This document shows positions 27,295 to 37,287 of a DNA stretch of 64,000 nucleotides, one piece after another (positions within the stretch are counted from its first letter, which is position 1; the number at the start of each line of letters is the position of its first letter). A model generated the notes under the pieces. The model saw only the letters and a program-made list of their open reading frames with translations. It was not told the origin of the DNA and made no database searches. This DNA comes from an uncultured Flavobacteriaceae bacterium (GTDB lineage Bacteria > Bacteroidota > Bacteroidia > Flavobacteriales > Flavobacteriaceae), in assembly GCA_905479065.1 (NCBI GenBank), contig CAJQLB010000012.1, positions 41,415-105,414 of the forward strand. The letters run 5' to 3'. Both the position numbers and the translations under genes were made by a program.

Positions 27295-29400
27295 TTATCG
27301 AACTCCTCTATTGTTATTGTCTAAGACCAAATGTTCAATAAAAAATTCCATCATTCGTTCACGATTCATGGCAGTATGACCTCTGTCTGGCCCCACTTGA
27401 ACTTCAAAACTTTTTCCAGCATTTTGTAGGGCTTTAATAAGTTGCAATGAATTTGAAGGATGTACATTGTTGTCACTCGTTCCAAAATAAATCATTAATT
27501 CTCCTTGAAGATCTTTTGCATAATTCATTAGGTTAGACGCATCATATCCAATTTTATTATTTGTAATAAGATTCATAAAACGTTCGGTATAAATCGTATC
27601 ATAATTTCTCCAATCCGTAACAGCAGAATTAGCAACCGCAGCGTGATACGTATTTGGAAATCGAAGTAAGCTAGCAGCGGCAGTCGTACCTCCGTAGGAG
27701 GTTCCGTAAACTCCGACATGGTCTTTATCGAAATAAGGACGATCATAAAGGGATTTAATGCCCTCAGCAAAATCATCCATTTCCACAATGCAAAGATTGC
27801 CATATAATTGATCTAACAACTCTTTACCTCGCCCTTTTACATTTCTACCATCAATATTAGCAATTAAAAATCCATATTCCGTCAATGGATTTGGCATTGT
27901 AAAAGTTTCTCTGAAGGCATTGGTAGCAGGGCCACCATAGTTTGCAAGAATCAGGGGATATTTTTTATTAGGGTCAAAATTAGACGGAAAATGCAACATA
28001 CCATGCAATTCTGTCACACCATCTGCAGATGTAAATTTAAACACTTCAACGGTGTTTAAGCCTAAGGTCTCAAAAGTACTCTTGTCACTTTCTAAAATTT
28101 CTGCGACTTTTGTCCCTTGAGCGTTAATTAATGTCGTAAATGGTACAATGTTATGTGTTTGACTTACATCGACAAAGAATTCTCCATTGGGCGATATCGT
28201 AACATCGTGATGATAAGCTGGATCTGTAAGTCGTATATCGTTAGTACCATTGAAATTAACTCTATGGAGCTGCATTTTCATATGATTGTTGCCACTTCGA
28301 GCTTCATAGTAAAGTAATCTGTCTGCCTCATCTATTTTTAATATTCTGTTCACTTCAAAATTGTGATTCGTGATAGAATTAAGCAACGTACCATCCCAAT
28401 TATAGAGATAATAATTATTAAAACCATTGCGCTCTGATGCCCAAATAAAATGTTGACCATCGTTCAACACTTGTAACTCAGGAGTATTTTTAGTAAAACT
28501 AGGCAACCATTTTTCTTGTACAATAGTTCTTGTTTTGCCAGTCGTAGGATCTGCAGCTTTATACTCCATAACATCCTGTTTTCTATTTGTGGTGTGAAAT
28601 AAAAACTCCTTACCATCTGGAGTCCAATCCATTCCATATAAATAAGTCCCCAAGGCGCCGTCATCATATGGTTTACCATTTCGTGTATCCAAAAGCGTTA
28701 GCTGTTTTGTATCTAAATCATAAACCATAACGTCAACAGGAAGATTATCTGCGCCAACCTTGGGATATGCTTCAACCTCTACAGAGTCTTGAATTTTGAC
28801 TTGGTCATATAGAACATAATACATATCAGCATCTTTTTCTTCAAAACGATAAAACGCTATTTTTTTACTATCCGGTGACCACCACATTGCTGTAATTTGC
28901 CCTAGTTCTTCACCATAAACCCACGTTGCGATACCATATTTTTTTTGAGTGACTTCATTTCCATCAGTTGTAATTGCTATTTCATTGCTTCCATCAAGTG
29001 AACTGATGTACATATTTCTGTTTTTTGTGTAGGCCTTGTACTGACCATCAGGAGAGTTTGATGAAGCATATTGTCTTCCACGTTGTGGCCTATCACTGTA
29101 ATTATACCTTCTGTTGGTTTGAACATGGTCTTCTACCTCTGTCGTCTTACCCGAAGTAACATCAAATTTTAAACGTTTTCCATTAAAATTGTATTCAAAT
29201 GAAGCACTGTTAACATCCCAATTATAAATTCTAGGGACCAATTTTACAGAATTTCGAATTTTAGGAGCTATTTGAGAATAGCGTTCATATCCAGGCATTT
29301 TTTTGAGTTTATCCTGCGCAAAAGACATGTTAATACATATGGTGAATATGATGAACGCACATTGTTTAATGGCATAGATAGGTCTTGAAATTGATATCAT
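27295..29400 (-). CDS. dipeptidyl peptidase IV-type serine peptidase (S9B)
   Basis: A 701-residue secreted peptidase (signal peptide ending near SFA-Q, about residue 29). The N-terminal DPP IV beta-propeller holds the GEELGQITAMWWSPDSKKIAF-type segment, with the Glu pair element as YGEEL. The catalytic domain has GVYGTSYGGTTAAASL (Ser), GTSDNNVHPSNS (Asp) and DRGHTAMN (His). It releases X-Pro or X-Ala dipeptides from the N-terminus of peptides in the periplasm. Promoter TTTG-N20-TAATTTTA lies upstream. It is divergent from the CocE/S15 operon, another prolyl-peptide-type hydrolase. Confidence 0.94.
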   Translation of the reverse strand: MISISRPIYAIKQCAFIIFTICINMSFAQDKLKKMPGYERYSQIAPKIRNSVKLVPRIYNWDVNSASFEYNFNGKRLKFDVTSGKTTEVEDHVQTNRRYNYSDRPQRGRQYASSNSPDGQYKAYTKNRNMYISSLDGSNEIAITTDGNEVTQKKYGIATWVYGEELGQITAMWWSPDSKKIAFYRFEEKDADMYYVLYDQVKIQDSVEVEAYPKVGADNLPVDVMVYDLDTKQLTLLDTRNGKPYDDGALGTYLYGMDWTPDGKEFLFHTTNRKQDVMEYKAADPTTGKTRTIVQEKWLPSFTKNTPELQVLNDGQHFIWASERNGFNNYYLYNWDGTLLNSITNHNFEVNRILKIDEADRLLYYEARSGNNHMKMQLHRVNFNGTNDIRLTDPAYHHDVTISPNGEFFVDVSQTHNIVPFTTLINAQGTKVAEILESDKSTFETLGLNTVEVFKFTSADGVTELHGMLHFPSNFDPNKKYPLILANYGGPATNAFRETFTMPNPLTEYGFLIANIDGRNVKGRGKELLDQLYGNLCIVEMDDFAEGIKSLYDRPYFDKDHVGVYGTSYGGTTAAASLLRFPNTYHAAVANSAVTDWRNYDTIYTERFMNLITNNKIGYDASNLMNYAKDLQGELMIYFGTSDNNVHPSNSLQLIKALQNAGKSFEVQVGPDRGHTAMNRERMMEFFIEHLVLDNNNRGVR

Positions 29401-29424
29401 TTTAGTGGTTTTTTATTTACGAAA

Positions 29425-29456
29425 TAAAATTACGTTTTTAATCTATTTTCATCAAA
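29425..29456 (-). promoter_or_regulatory. promoter of the DPP IV gene
   Basis: Minus strand: TTTG (29453-29456), 20 bases, TAATTTTA (29425-29432), one mismatch from TAnnTTTG, 24 bases before the ATG. Confidence 0.55.
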
Positions 29457-29608
29457 TTTTTAACACGAGCTCTAATTTATAATAAAGCGAATGGACAACA
29501 GATAAAGTAAGGCCTTAAATTTAGTTGTGAAATTGTTAAATATGGTCACAAAGTATAATCTCTTAGTTCATTTTGCTACCTTTAAATTCAATACTTAATC
29601 AATCACAT

Positions 29609-31504
29609 ATGAGCCATAGAATAAAGCGTTTTTCGCTCCTGTTAATTGTACTTAATTGCTATCTTATGAACAAGGTGGCATCGCAAACCCAAAACGACAT
29701 TTTAAATAAACTTAGTGACATTGCGATCATAGATGAAAAAGTAATGATGCCAATGCGCGATGGAATCCGATTGGCAACTGATATCTATAGACCAAAATCA
29801 AAAGGAAAACACCCCATTATTTTTTCAAGAACTCCTTATAATTTTAATTCGTGGGGTAATGGAAAGCAAAGGACACGAACTGCTCAACGTGCCTATGAAT
29901 ATGTGAAAAAAGGATATGCATACGTGGTCCAAAATGAGCGAGGACGTTATTACTCAGAGGGAGAATGGGACATTCTAGGCGTGCCTCTTACAGATGGCTA
30001 TGATGCATTTGAGTGGATGAAAAATCAATCTTGGTCCAATGGGAAAATTGGAACTCTTGGTTGTTCATCCACTGCTGAATGGCAAATGGCTGTATCTGCG
30101 CTTGAGCATCCATCACATGCTGCCATGGTACCTCAAGGGTTCGGTGCTGGTGTGGGACGTGTAGGAAATGTTAACGAGCAAGGTAATTGGTATCGTGGTG
30201 GAGTTGAACAAATGTTATTCTTCTCCTGGCTTTACAGTGTAGAACATGATAAGTTCAAGCCAAGAATTCCCCAGGGAGCTACACAAGAAGATCTCATAAG
30301 AATTTCAAGATTTTATGATTTAGATCCAGAGAACCCAAAGGTAGACATGTCGGAAGCATTGAATCATTTACCCATTCAGGATATCTTGAAAAATATTAAC
30401 GGTAAACATGAAATCTTTGACAAAATGATTCGTCGAAAGCCAAATGATTCTGATTGGTTTACAGGTGGTATTTATCATGACGACAAGGACATAGGTACTC
30501 CTAGCTTTTGGTTTGCGTCTTGGTATGATGTATCAATAACTCCAAATCTAATGCTTTTTAATCATGCTAGAAATAATTCAAAAGATGCCTTTATACGAGA
30601 TAATCAATACTTAATCATAGCGCCAACCTTACATTGTGCCTACACAAGAGCTACAGAAAATACGATTGTAGGAGAACGGAATATTGGTGATGCACGACTT
30701 AATTACGATGAGCAAATCACAAAATGGTTTGATTTATGGCTCAAAGGTGAATCCAATGACTTCAAAGAAATAACACCAAGAGTTCAGTATTATACAATGG
30801 GGAGCAATCAGTGGCAATTCTCCAATGCATGGCCACCCGAAAATACGGAAATGGTGACCTATTATCTAAATAGTTCTGGAAATGCCAACAGTAGGTTCGG
30901 CGACGGAAAACTATCGAGAGTTAAAGCTAAAAAAGATATTCCTGATAACTTTACATACGACCCTATGGCCCCTGTTCCATCTTATGGAGGTAATGTATGT
31001 TGCACAGGTAATGCAGTAAAAGGAGGCTCATGGGACCAACAAGATATGGAGGCAAGAAATGACATCTTAGTTTACACAACGGACATATTAAACCAAGATA
31101 CTGAGGTCAGTGGATTTATTAAGTCTAAATTATTTGTGTCATCCGATGTTAAAGACACAGATTTTACTATTAAATTTATTGATGTATATCCTGACGGCAC
31201 TGCCTATAATTTAGATGAAACCATACAACGAGTTCGTTATCGCGAAGGTTACGATAAAGAGGTTTTCATGAAACAAGGGAATGTTTACGAAGTAAACTTA
31301 ACACCGATGTCAACAAGTAATTTATTTAAAAAAGGACATCGCATCAGAGTTGAAATTTCAAGTAGTAACTTTCCGCGTTTTGCAAGAAATTTAAATACTG
31401 GCGGAAATAATTATGATGAAAAAATTGGCATTGTTGCTCACAATAAGGTACATCATTCTTCAATACACCCATCTCAAATACAAATTCCAATTGTAAAAAA
31501 TTAA
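29609..31504 (+). CDS. CocE/NonD-family hydrolase (X-Pro dipeptidyl peptidase S15-like)
   Basis: A 631-residue secreted alpha/beta hydrolase (signal peptide ending near VAS-Q). The N-terminal part [16 protein letters not shown] and [12 protein letters not shown] are characteristic of the CocE/S15 family. The nucleophile elbow is [15 protein letters not shown] instead of the more usual G-x-S-Y-G-G. A C-terminal jelly-roll X-Pro peptidase domain follows ([20 protein letters not shown]). Some members cleave acyl amino acids, esters or X-Pro peptides. ATG 29609 is preferred over an upstream TTG at 29573. First gene of a five-gene operon; the S9C gene follows after 9 bases. Confidence 0.88.
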   Translation: MSHRIKRFSLLLIVLNCYLMNKVASQTQNDILNKLSDIAIIDEKVMMPMRDGIRLATDIYRPKSKGKHPIIFSRTPYNFNSWGNGKQRTRTAQRAYEYVKKGYAYVVQNERGRYYSEGEWDILGVPLTDGYDAFEWMKNQSWSNGKIGTLGCSSTAEWQMAVSALEHPSHAAMVPQGFGAGVGRVGNVNEQGNWYRGGVEQMLFFSWLYSVEHDKFKPRIPQGATQEDLIRISRFYDLDPENPKVDMSEALNHLPIQDILKNINGKHEIFDKMIRRKPNDSDWFTGGIYHDDKDIGTPSFWFASWYDVSITPNLMLFNHARNNSKDAFIRDNQYLIIAPTLHCAYTRATENTIVGERNIGDARLNYDEQITKWFDLWLKGESNDFKEITPRVQYYTMGSNQWQFSNAWPPENTEMVTYYLNSSGNANSRFGDGKLSRVKAKKDIPDNFTYDPMAPVPSYGGNVCCTGNAVKGGSWDQQDMEARNDILVYTTDILNQDTEVSGFIKSKLFVSSDVKDTDFTIKFIDVYPDGTAYNLDETIQRVRYREGYDKEVFMKQGNVYEVNLTPMSTSNLFKKGHRIRVEISSSNFPRFARNLNTGGNNYDEKIGIVAHNKVHHSSIHPSQIQIPIVKN

Positions 31505-31513
31505 TATAATACT

Positions 31514-34327
31514 ATGAAACACGTTTTATCCCTCGTTCTTTTATGCATCGTAAGTAGTGCTGTGGCGCAAAAAAAAATATTAGATCATTCAGATTTTGAT
31601 ATATGGAATAGGATTCAAAGACAAACTATGACTTCTGATGGGAATTTCATTATGTATTCTCTTCAAAAAGGAGAAAAGGATAGCCAATTAAAAATTAAGG
31701 ACAAGAATGCTAATCTTATCTTCGAGCATGAACGTTCCGAAAGAGGTCAATTTACCTATGACTCAAAGTTTGCTGTTTTTATTATCAAAGAATGGAAAGA
31801 TAGTATCCTAGAAATGAAGCGTCGAAAAGTCAAAAAAAATAAAATGCCTATGGACACATTGGGTATTTATAATTTAAAAAATTCTGCGTTAGAAAAATTT
31901 GCACACATAAAATCTTATAAAATACCTAAAAAATGGTCTGGTTTTGTGGCATATACTTACGATTTAGCTAAAAAAAATGCACCAAAAAACCTTAGAAAAG
32001 AAAAAGATTCGATGTTATCAGACACGAGCAAAACAAAGAAAAAAGGAATAAAAAAGGCAAGTTCTAAAACAGGGTTTCCATTGGTTGTAAAAAATTTAAT
32101 TACTGCAAGTGCAGACACGATATATTTTGTGACTAATTATGTGTTTTCAAAAGAAAGTAAAAAAATAGCGTATACAACAACAGGCAGTGATATTAATTCT
32201 AAACCAGGTGTTTATATTCTAAATTTAGAAACCATGCAGAAGAAACATATTTTTTCTTCTCACGATAAAACTAAATATTATCAGCTAAATTTTAGTGATT
32301 CGGGAAAAAATCTTGGGTTTGTAACCGATGCCGACACAACTAAAGCCTATATAAGACCCAACCGTCTTTACACATGGAATACTACACTCCCAGCGGCTGA
32401 ATTGGTAGTTGATAACACAACAACACCCATAGGTTACAGAGTGTCTTCTGATGGAAATATTACCTTTTCAAAAGATGACACTAAATTATATTTCGGTCTG
32501 GCATTACCTCCAATCACAAAAGATACTCTTTTATTAGAGGAAGAAATTGTCAATGTAGAGGTTTGGACTTATGATGAACCACGTCTCTATACTGTCCAGG
32601 AAAAACAAGTAAAAAACGATAAGAAAAAATCATTTCAGACAGTCTATCACTTAAAAAATAAAAAGCTCATACAAATTGCCACAAAAGAATATCCAAATGC
32701 CAGTTTAGGGGATCAAGGAAATGCAGATTATGCTTTAGTAAATACAACCGAGCCCTATGCTTTAGAAGCGCAGTGGACTGGGCAATTTTCAGCAAATGAC
32801 TTGGCAATTGTCAATATTAATGATGGTTCTTTAAAAGTGGCCATAACCAAAGCGCCTAGCTCTGTCAGATTTAGTCCTAAAGGGAAGTATGCTTATGGTT
32901 ACAATCAAGTAGATAGTACATGGTTTACGTACAATATTGGTTCTGGAAAATATATGGAGCTAACCAAAGAAAAGAATTTTTATAATGAATTAAATGATTC
33001 GCCAAATCATCCAAGATCTTATGGATCAGCTGGTTGGACAAAAGATGACAGTTCGCTTATCTTGTATGATCGCTATGATATTTGGGAATTTAATCCAGAC
33101 AATGGCACAGGTACCAAACTTACAGATGGTCGCCAAAATAAAATTACATACCGCCATGTTAAATTAGATAGAAATAAAAGGTACATTGATACTTCCAGCA
33201 AATTAGTATTCACAACTTTTAATGAGAACACTAAATATTCAGGTTTTTATACTTATAACTACAAGAGGAAATCAGGAAAATCTATGTTAAAAGGTCCTTA
33301 CCGATATGCCTCTTTCAGAAAGGCAAGACTGAGTGATGATATTATGTTTACGCGGCAATCATTTGAAGAATTTCCAAATATTAGAGTGTCGGATTTAACG
33401 TTTAAATCACAAGTAATGTTAAGTAATGCCAATCCACAACAAAAAGATTATAACTGGGGAACTGCAGAATTGGTTCATTGGACTTCTTTGGATGGCTTAC
33501 CTTTAACAGGAATGCTCATTAAGCCTGAAAACTTTGATGCCAATAAAAAATACCCAATGATCGTTAATTTTTACGAAAAAAGTTCTAATAACTTATACGC
33601 CCACAAAGCACCAAATCCAGGACGTTCAACAATTAATTACAGCTTTTATGCAAGTCGAGGGTACTTAATTTTTAATCCTGATGTTTATTACCGAATTGGG
33701 TATCCCGGAGAAAGCGCTTTTAATTGTGTAATTCCTGGAATTACCTCATTGATAGAAAAAGGCTTTGTGGATGCAGACAATATTGGAACTCAAGGACATA
33801 GTTGGGGAGGGTACCAAATAGCATACCTTGTGACTAAGACAGACATTTTTAAAGCTGCAGAATCGGGTGCTCCTGTTGTGAACATGATAAGTGCTTTTGG
33901 AGGAATTAGATGGGATACGGGATTAAGTAGACAATTTCAATATGAACATACACAAAGTAGAATAGGAGGGACACCTTGGGAATACCCTCAACGTTATTTT
34001 GAAAATTCACCAATCTACAATTTAGATAAAGTAAATACACCATTACTAATTATGCATAACGACGCAGATGGACATGTACCTTGGTACCAAGGTATTGAGT
34101 TTTTTGTAAATTTAAGGCGTCTTGGTAAACCTTCATGGTTACTCAATTATAATGGTGCAAGACATTGGCCATTAAAGATGCAAAATCGAAAAGATTTTAA
34201 TATAAGAATGCAACAATTTTTTGATTACTATTTACAAAATGCTCCCAAACCTGTATGGATGGATCGTGGAGTTCCAGCGATAGAAAAAGGAATTAATCAA
34301 GGATATGAATTAATCAACAATGAATAA
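31514..34327 (+). CDS. prolyl oligopeptidase-family serine peptidase (S9C-like)
   Basis: A 937-residue secreted peptidase (signal peptide ending SSAVA-Q). The long N-terminal beta-propeller region contains a Lys-rich insertion (about residues 95-190). The C-terminal hydrolase domain has GTQGHSWGGYQIAYLV (Ser), HNDADGHVPWYQG (Asp) and NGARHWPLK (His). It resembles acylaminoacyl-peptidases of Bacteroidota. It ends 8 bases inside the start of the cupin gene, so translation of the two is coupled. Confidence 0.92.
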   Translation: MKHVLSLVLLCIVSSAVAQKKILDHSDFDIWNRIQRQTMTSDGNFIMYSLQKGEKDSQLKIKDKNANLIFEHERSERGQFTYDSKFAVFIIKEWKDSILEMKRRKVKKNKMPMDTLGIYNLKNSALEKFAHIKSYKIPKKWSGFVAYTYDLAKKNAPKNLRKEKDSMLSDTSKTKKKGIKKASSKTGFPLVVKNLITASADTIYFVTNYVFSKESKKIAYTTTGSDINSKPGVYILNLETMQKKHIFSSHDKTKYYQLNFSDSGKNLGFVTDADTTKAYIRPNRLYTWNTTLPAAELVVDNTTTPIGYRVSSDGNITFSKDDTKLYFGLALPPITKDTLLLEEEIVNVEVWTYDEPRLYTVQEKQVKNDKKKSFQTVYHLKNKKLIQIATKEYPNASLGDQGNADYALVNTTEPYALEAQWTGQFSANDLAIVNINDGSLKVAITKAPSSVRFSPKGKYAYGYNQVDSTWFTYNIGSGKYMELTKEKNFYNELNDSPNHPRSYGSAGWTKDDSSLILYDRYDIWEFNPDNGTGTKLTDGRQNKITYRHVKLDRNKRYIDTSSKLVFTTFNENTKYSGFYTYNYKRKSGKSMLKGPYRYASFRKARLSDDIMFTRQSFEEFPNIRVSDLTFKSQVMLSNANPQQKDYNWGTAELVHWTSLDGLPLTGMLIKPENFDANKKYPMIVNFYEKSSNNLYAHKAPNPGRSTINYSFYASRGYLIFNPDVYYRIGYPGESAFNCVIPGITSLIEKGFVDADNIGTQGHSWGGYQIAYLVTKTDIFKAAESGAPVVNMISAFGGIRWDTGLSRQFQYEHTQSRIGGTPWEYPQRYFENSPIYNLDKVNTPLLIMHNDADGHVPWYQGIEFFVNLRRLGKPSWLLNYNGARHWPLKMQNRKDFNIRMQQFFDYYLQNAPKPVWMDRGVPAIEKGINQGYELINNE

Positions 34328-34691
34328 AATTATGGTAAAAAAAATAAATTGGGATGACGTTCCCGTAGAACAAGTTACAGACAAAATGCAGCGCAAAATG
34401 ATTTATGGTGAAAAAGTAATGGTCGCTCGAATGAAATTTAAAGATGGTTTTTTAGTACCGCTTCATGATCATGTAAACGAACAAGTGACACAAGTAATAT
34501 CGGGAACAATGCGGTTTTGGTTTGGCGCGAATAAAGAACAAACTATGGACTTAGGACCGGGAGATTCTGTGGTTATACCAGCACATGTTCCGCATGAAGC
34601 ATTAATGATTGGTGATGTGGAAGAGGTAGATACCTGGTCTCCAATTAGAGAAGATTGGTTAGATGGAACCGATGATTACCTAAGAAAATAA
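34320..34691 (+). CDS. cupin-domain protein
   Basis: A 123-residue single cupin. Metal-binding motif 1 is present as LHDHVNEQVTQVISG (H-x-H, then Glu) and motif 2 as PGDSVVIPAHVPHEA (late His). Such proteins are often small dioxygenases, isomerases or binding proteins; nothing fixes the substrate. Start ATG 34320 overlaps the peptidase stop by 8 bases; an in-frame ATG at 34332 is an alternative. The first SDR gene begins 4 bases downstream. Confidence 0.85.
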   Translation: MNKIMVKKINWDDVPVEQVTDKMQRKMIYGEKVMVARMKFKDGFLVPLHDHVNEQVTQVISGTMRFWFGANKEQTMDLGPGDSVVIPAHVPHEALMIGDVEEVDTWSPIREDWLDGTDDYLRK

Positions 34692-34695
34692 TTAA

Positions 34696-35460
34696 ATGGA
34701 TTTAGGTTTAAAAGATAAGAGAGCATTTGTAGCAGCATCAAGTGACGGCCTAGGTAAAGCTGTCGCATTAGAATTGGCTAAGGAAGGAGCAAGTGTTATA
34801 ATTAATGGTAGAGATCGAGATAAATTAGAACAAACAAAAAGGGATATTGAAATTGTTGCAAGTACTCCCGTGATGGCCATATGTGGTGATCTCGCTAATG
34901 AAAAAGAAAGAGCAGAACTACTAACCACGATTTTTAATAGTTATGACGCGCTCGATATTCTCGTAACTAATACGGGTGGACCGCCTTCGGGAACCTTTGA
35001 AAGTTTGTCAATGACAGATTGGGATAACACATACAATTTATTACTTGCAAGTACAGTCTCATTAATTAAATCAGCACTTCCAGGCATGAAACATCAACGT
35101 TGGGGAAGGATTATTGCCATTACATCTCAAGCAGTGAAACAACCTGTTGCTAATTTAATATTATCTAACTCTGTTCGAGCTTCAGTAGCTGGTTTAATAA
35201 AGACCTTAGCAAGTGAATTGGGTGAATATGATATAACAGTGAACAATGTCATGCCTGGCTACACAAAAACAAATCGGTTGTTATCACTAATAAAAAAAAC
35301 ACCTTCCTTTGCATCTGCAATTGATGAAATTCCTTTAAAACGGTTTGGAAACCCTGATGAATTTGCTGCTGCCGTTACCTTTTTAGCAAGCGAAAGAGCA
35401 AGTTACATTACCGGAACATCTTTGGCAGTTGACGGTGGTTGGATAAAAAATATATTATAA
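34696..35460 (+). CDS. SDR-family protein with altered active site
   Basis: A 254-residue short-chain dehydrogenase/reductase. The cofactor loop AASSDGLGKAVA and the NTGGPPSG segment are present. In the catalytic region (TSQAVKQPVANLILSNSVRASVAG split here as TSQ ... NLILSNSVRAS) the serine is kept, but the usual Y-x3-K appears to be replaced by S-x3-R or similar. It may thus bind a nucleotide without standard SDR chemistry, or use other residues. SDRs of this subgroup are widespread and their function is mostly unknown. It is followed directly by a canonical SDR. Confidence 0.85.
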   Translation: MDLGLKDKRAFVAASSDGLGKAVALELAKEGASVIINGRDRDKLEQTKRDIEIVASTPVMAICGDLANEKERAELLTTIFNSYDALDILVTNTGGPPSGTFESLSMTDWDNTYNLLLASTVSLIKSALPGMKHQRWGRIIAITSQAVKQPVANLILSNSVRASVAGLIKTLASELGEYDITVNNVMPGYTKTNRLLSLIKKTPSFASAIDEIPLKRFGNPDEFAAAVTFLASERASYITGTSLAVDGGWIKNIL

Positions 35461-35462
35461 CA

Positions 35463-36224
35463 ATGTCTATTGACTTATCAGGCTTAAACATACTACTTAC
35501 AGGAGCTTCGCAAGGTATTGGAAAGACTACAGCCAATTATTTAATGACGATGGGTGCTAGAGTTGCTATTCATTATAATCACAATAAAACAGCTGCGGAA
35601 GAGTTAGCAAAAAAGCATAAAACAACAAACTCAAAAATATTTAAAGCAGATTTAAACAATATATCTGAGGTCACTGCACTATTTAAAGAGGTAAAAAAAG
35701 AATTTGGTGTTATTAATGTAATCATTTTAAATGCTGGTATCGCAATTTCTCATCCAATTGAGAAAACTTCTGAGAATTGGTTTGAAATATGGAAAAAAAC
35801 TATGGCTGTGAATTTAGATGCAGCTGGATTACTTACAAAACTTGGAATTGAGCATTTTAAAGTACAGCAAGGAGGTCGTTTTATTTATATTGGGAGTAGA
35901 GCAGCATTTAGAGGTGAAACTGAAGACTTTTTAGCATATGCAGCGTCCAAAGGAGGGTTAACCTCATTGGCAAGAAGTGTTGCACGATCTTTTGGAAAAG
36001 AGAATATCAAATCTTTTGTAATTGCTCCCGGATTTACCAAAACACAAATGGCAGACGCATTCATTGAAAAATACGGCAAAGAAAGAATTCTTAGTGAAAT
36101 TTCGTTAAAAGAATTAACTAAACCATCTGATATAGCACCACTAATTGCCTTTATTTCTAGTGGTCTGATGGATCATGCCACAGGAGCGACAATTGACATT
36201 AATGCAGGAAGTCACATTAGATAA
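35463..36224 (+). CDS. SDR-family NAD(P)-dependent oxidoreductase
   Basis: A 253-residue canonical short-chain dehydrogenase. TGASQGIGKTTA is the cofactor motif, NAG (ILNAGIAIS) is intact, and the catalytic Ser and Y-x3-K are in IGSRAAF and YAASKGGL. The C-terminal ATGATIDINAGSHI is typical of 3-oxoacyl-reductase-like enzymes. The start is ATG 35463, 2 bases after the preceding stop; a TTG inside the upstream gene at 35439 is not needed. Last gene of the operon starting at 29609. The substrate is unknown. Confidence 0.9.
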   Translation: MSIDLSGLNILLTGASQGIGKTTANYLMTMGARVAIHYNHNKTAAEELAKKHKTTNSKIFKADLNNISEVTALFKEVKKEFGVINVIILNAGIAISHPIEKTSENWFEIWKKTMAVNLDAAGLLTKLGIEHFKVQQGGRFIYIGSRAAFRGETEDFLAYAASKGGLTSLARSVARSFGKENIKSFVIAPGFTKTQMADAFIEKYGKERILSEISLKELTKPSDIAPLIAFISSGLMDHATGATIDINAGSHIR

Positions 36225-36266
36225 ACGCACTGCCTTTAATCAGATAAAAAGTCATCTTGTAAGTCT

Positions 36267-37166
36267 TTATTGACCTTTGGAGGCCATAAAATCATAGATA
36301 GTTTTAGATATTTTTGCTAATTGTTCTGTCCCTTTTTCAAAATTCTTCAAATTTTTTGATAATAGGATAAGAGTATAAGCACCACCGTTAGGAAGATAAA
36401 TAATTGCGGCATCATGATGAACACCAGTTATGGCACCAGTTTTATGAGCAATATCGACATGATGTGGTAAATATTTAGGTATCATATCATTCCATTTTTG
36501 TTGCTTCAATATTGAAATCATAGCATCACATTCCTTTGATCCTAAAAAAGATTGCAAAGCAAGACCTTTCATTATAACATTGAGATCTTTGGCTGTTGTC
36601 GTATTGCTTAATCCTTGATCAAAAGCTTTTTGATCCTCAACACCACGTAAAATAGTCATATTTGTTGTTCCAAAACTTCTCATAGTCTCATTTACTTTTT
36701 TTGCAGATACTAATTCTATAAGAATGTTTGTAGCCAGATTACTACTCACAGTAATCATGGCTATTATCAATTCATGAATTGTCAATGTATTGTCAATGTA
36801 CTTATAAACAATATCATCACTATCATCATGAATATTTAATTGATAGGAACTGCCATCGACAATACTTGTGAATTGATTAGATATTTTAATAGAATCTTGT
36901 AGACTTAAATCTCCGGCACGTTGTTGCTTATAAAGCTCAATCATTACAGGTACTTTCATGGTACTTGCAGCATGAAAAACGTCATTAACATTAATGAATA
37001 ATGGTGGTGTTTCAAGTGATAAATCAGTAAAGGCTAGAGCTATGTCACCTTCAATAGTTGATAACTGATGATGGATTGAAATCTCTAATTCTTCGAAAGA
37101 ATTACTTTTATCTTTTTTGCAAGAAACCACTATCAATAGTGAAATTAGTAAAAGGTTTATTCTCAT
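36267..37166 (-). CDS. class A beta-lactamase-related serine hydrolase, lipoprotein
   Basis: About 299 residues. A short lipoprotein signal ends in VVSC (Cys about 16). The class A motifs are STMK (S-x2-K), SSNLA (the S-D-N position reads S-S-N) and HKTGA (K-T-G). The omega loop has RGVEDQ, which supplies a candidate general-base Glu, but the usual E-x2-L-N arrangement is missing. It could be a beta-lactamase or a related transpeptidase/peptidase; resistance cannot be claimed. ATG 37166 gives a compact signal peptide; ATG 37178 is an alternative. Confidence 0.85.
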   Translation of the reverse strand: MRINLLLISLLIVVSCKKDKSNSFEELEISIHHQLSTIEGDIALAFTDLSLETPPLFINVNDVFHAASTMKVPVMIELYKQQRAGDLSLQDSIKISNQFTSIVDGSSYQLNIHDDSDDIVYKYIDNTLTIHELIIAMITVSSNLATNILIELVSAKKVNETMRSFGTTNMTILRGVEDQKAFDQGLSNTTTAKDLNVIMKGLALQSFLGSKECDAMISILKQQKWNDMIPKYLPHHVDIAHKTGAITGVHHDAAIIYLPNGGAYTLILLSKNLKNFEKGTEQLAKISKTIYDFMASKGQ

Positions 37167-37287
37167 AATTTGTAACATACTTAGCGTTGATGTAGAAACA
37201 CTAATTTAAGTATAAATAAAACTAATTAATAAAATGTCAATGATAATTCTTAGATGGTTAACTTTAAACTTATTTATAAGTCTTATT

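Noticed and set aside
36267..37166. Calling the gene an antibiotic resistance beta-lactamase
   Set aside because: Two of the motifs deviate and no activity can be inferred; recorded as a family relative.
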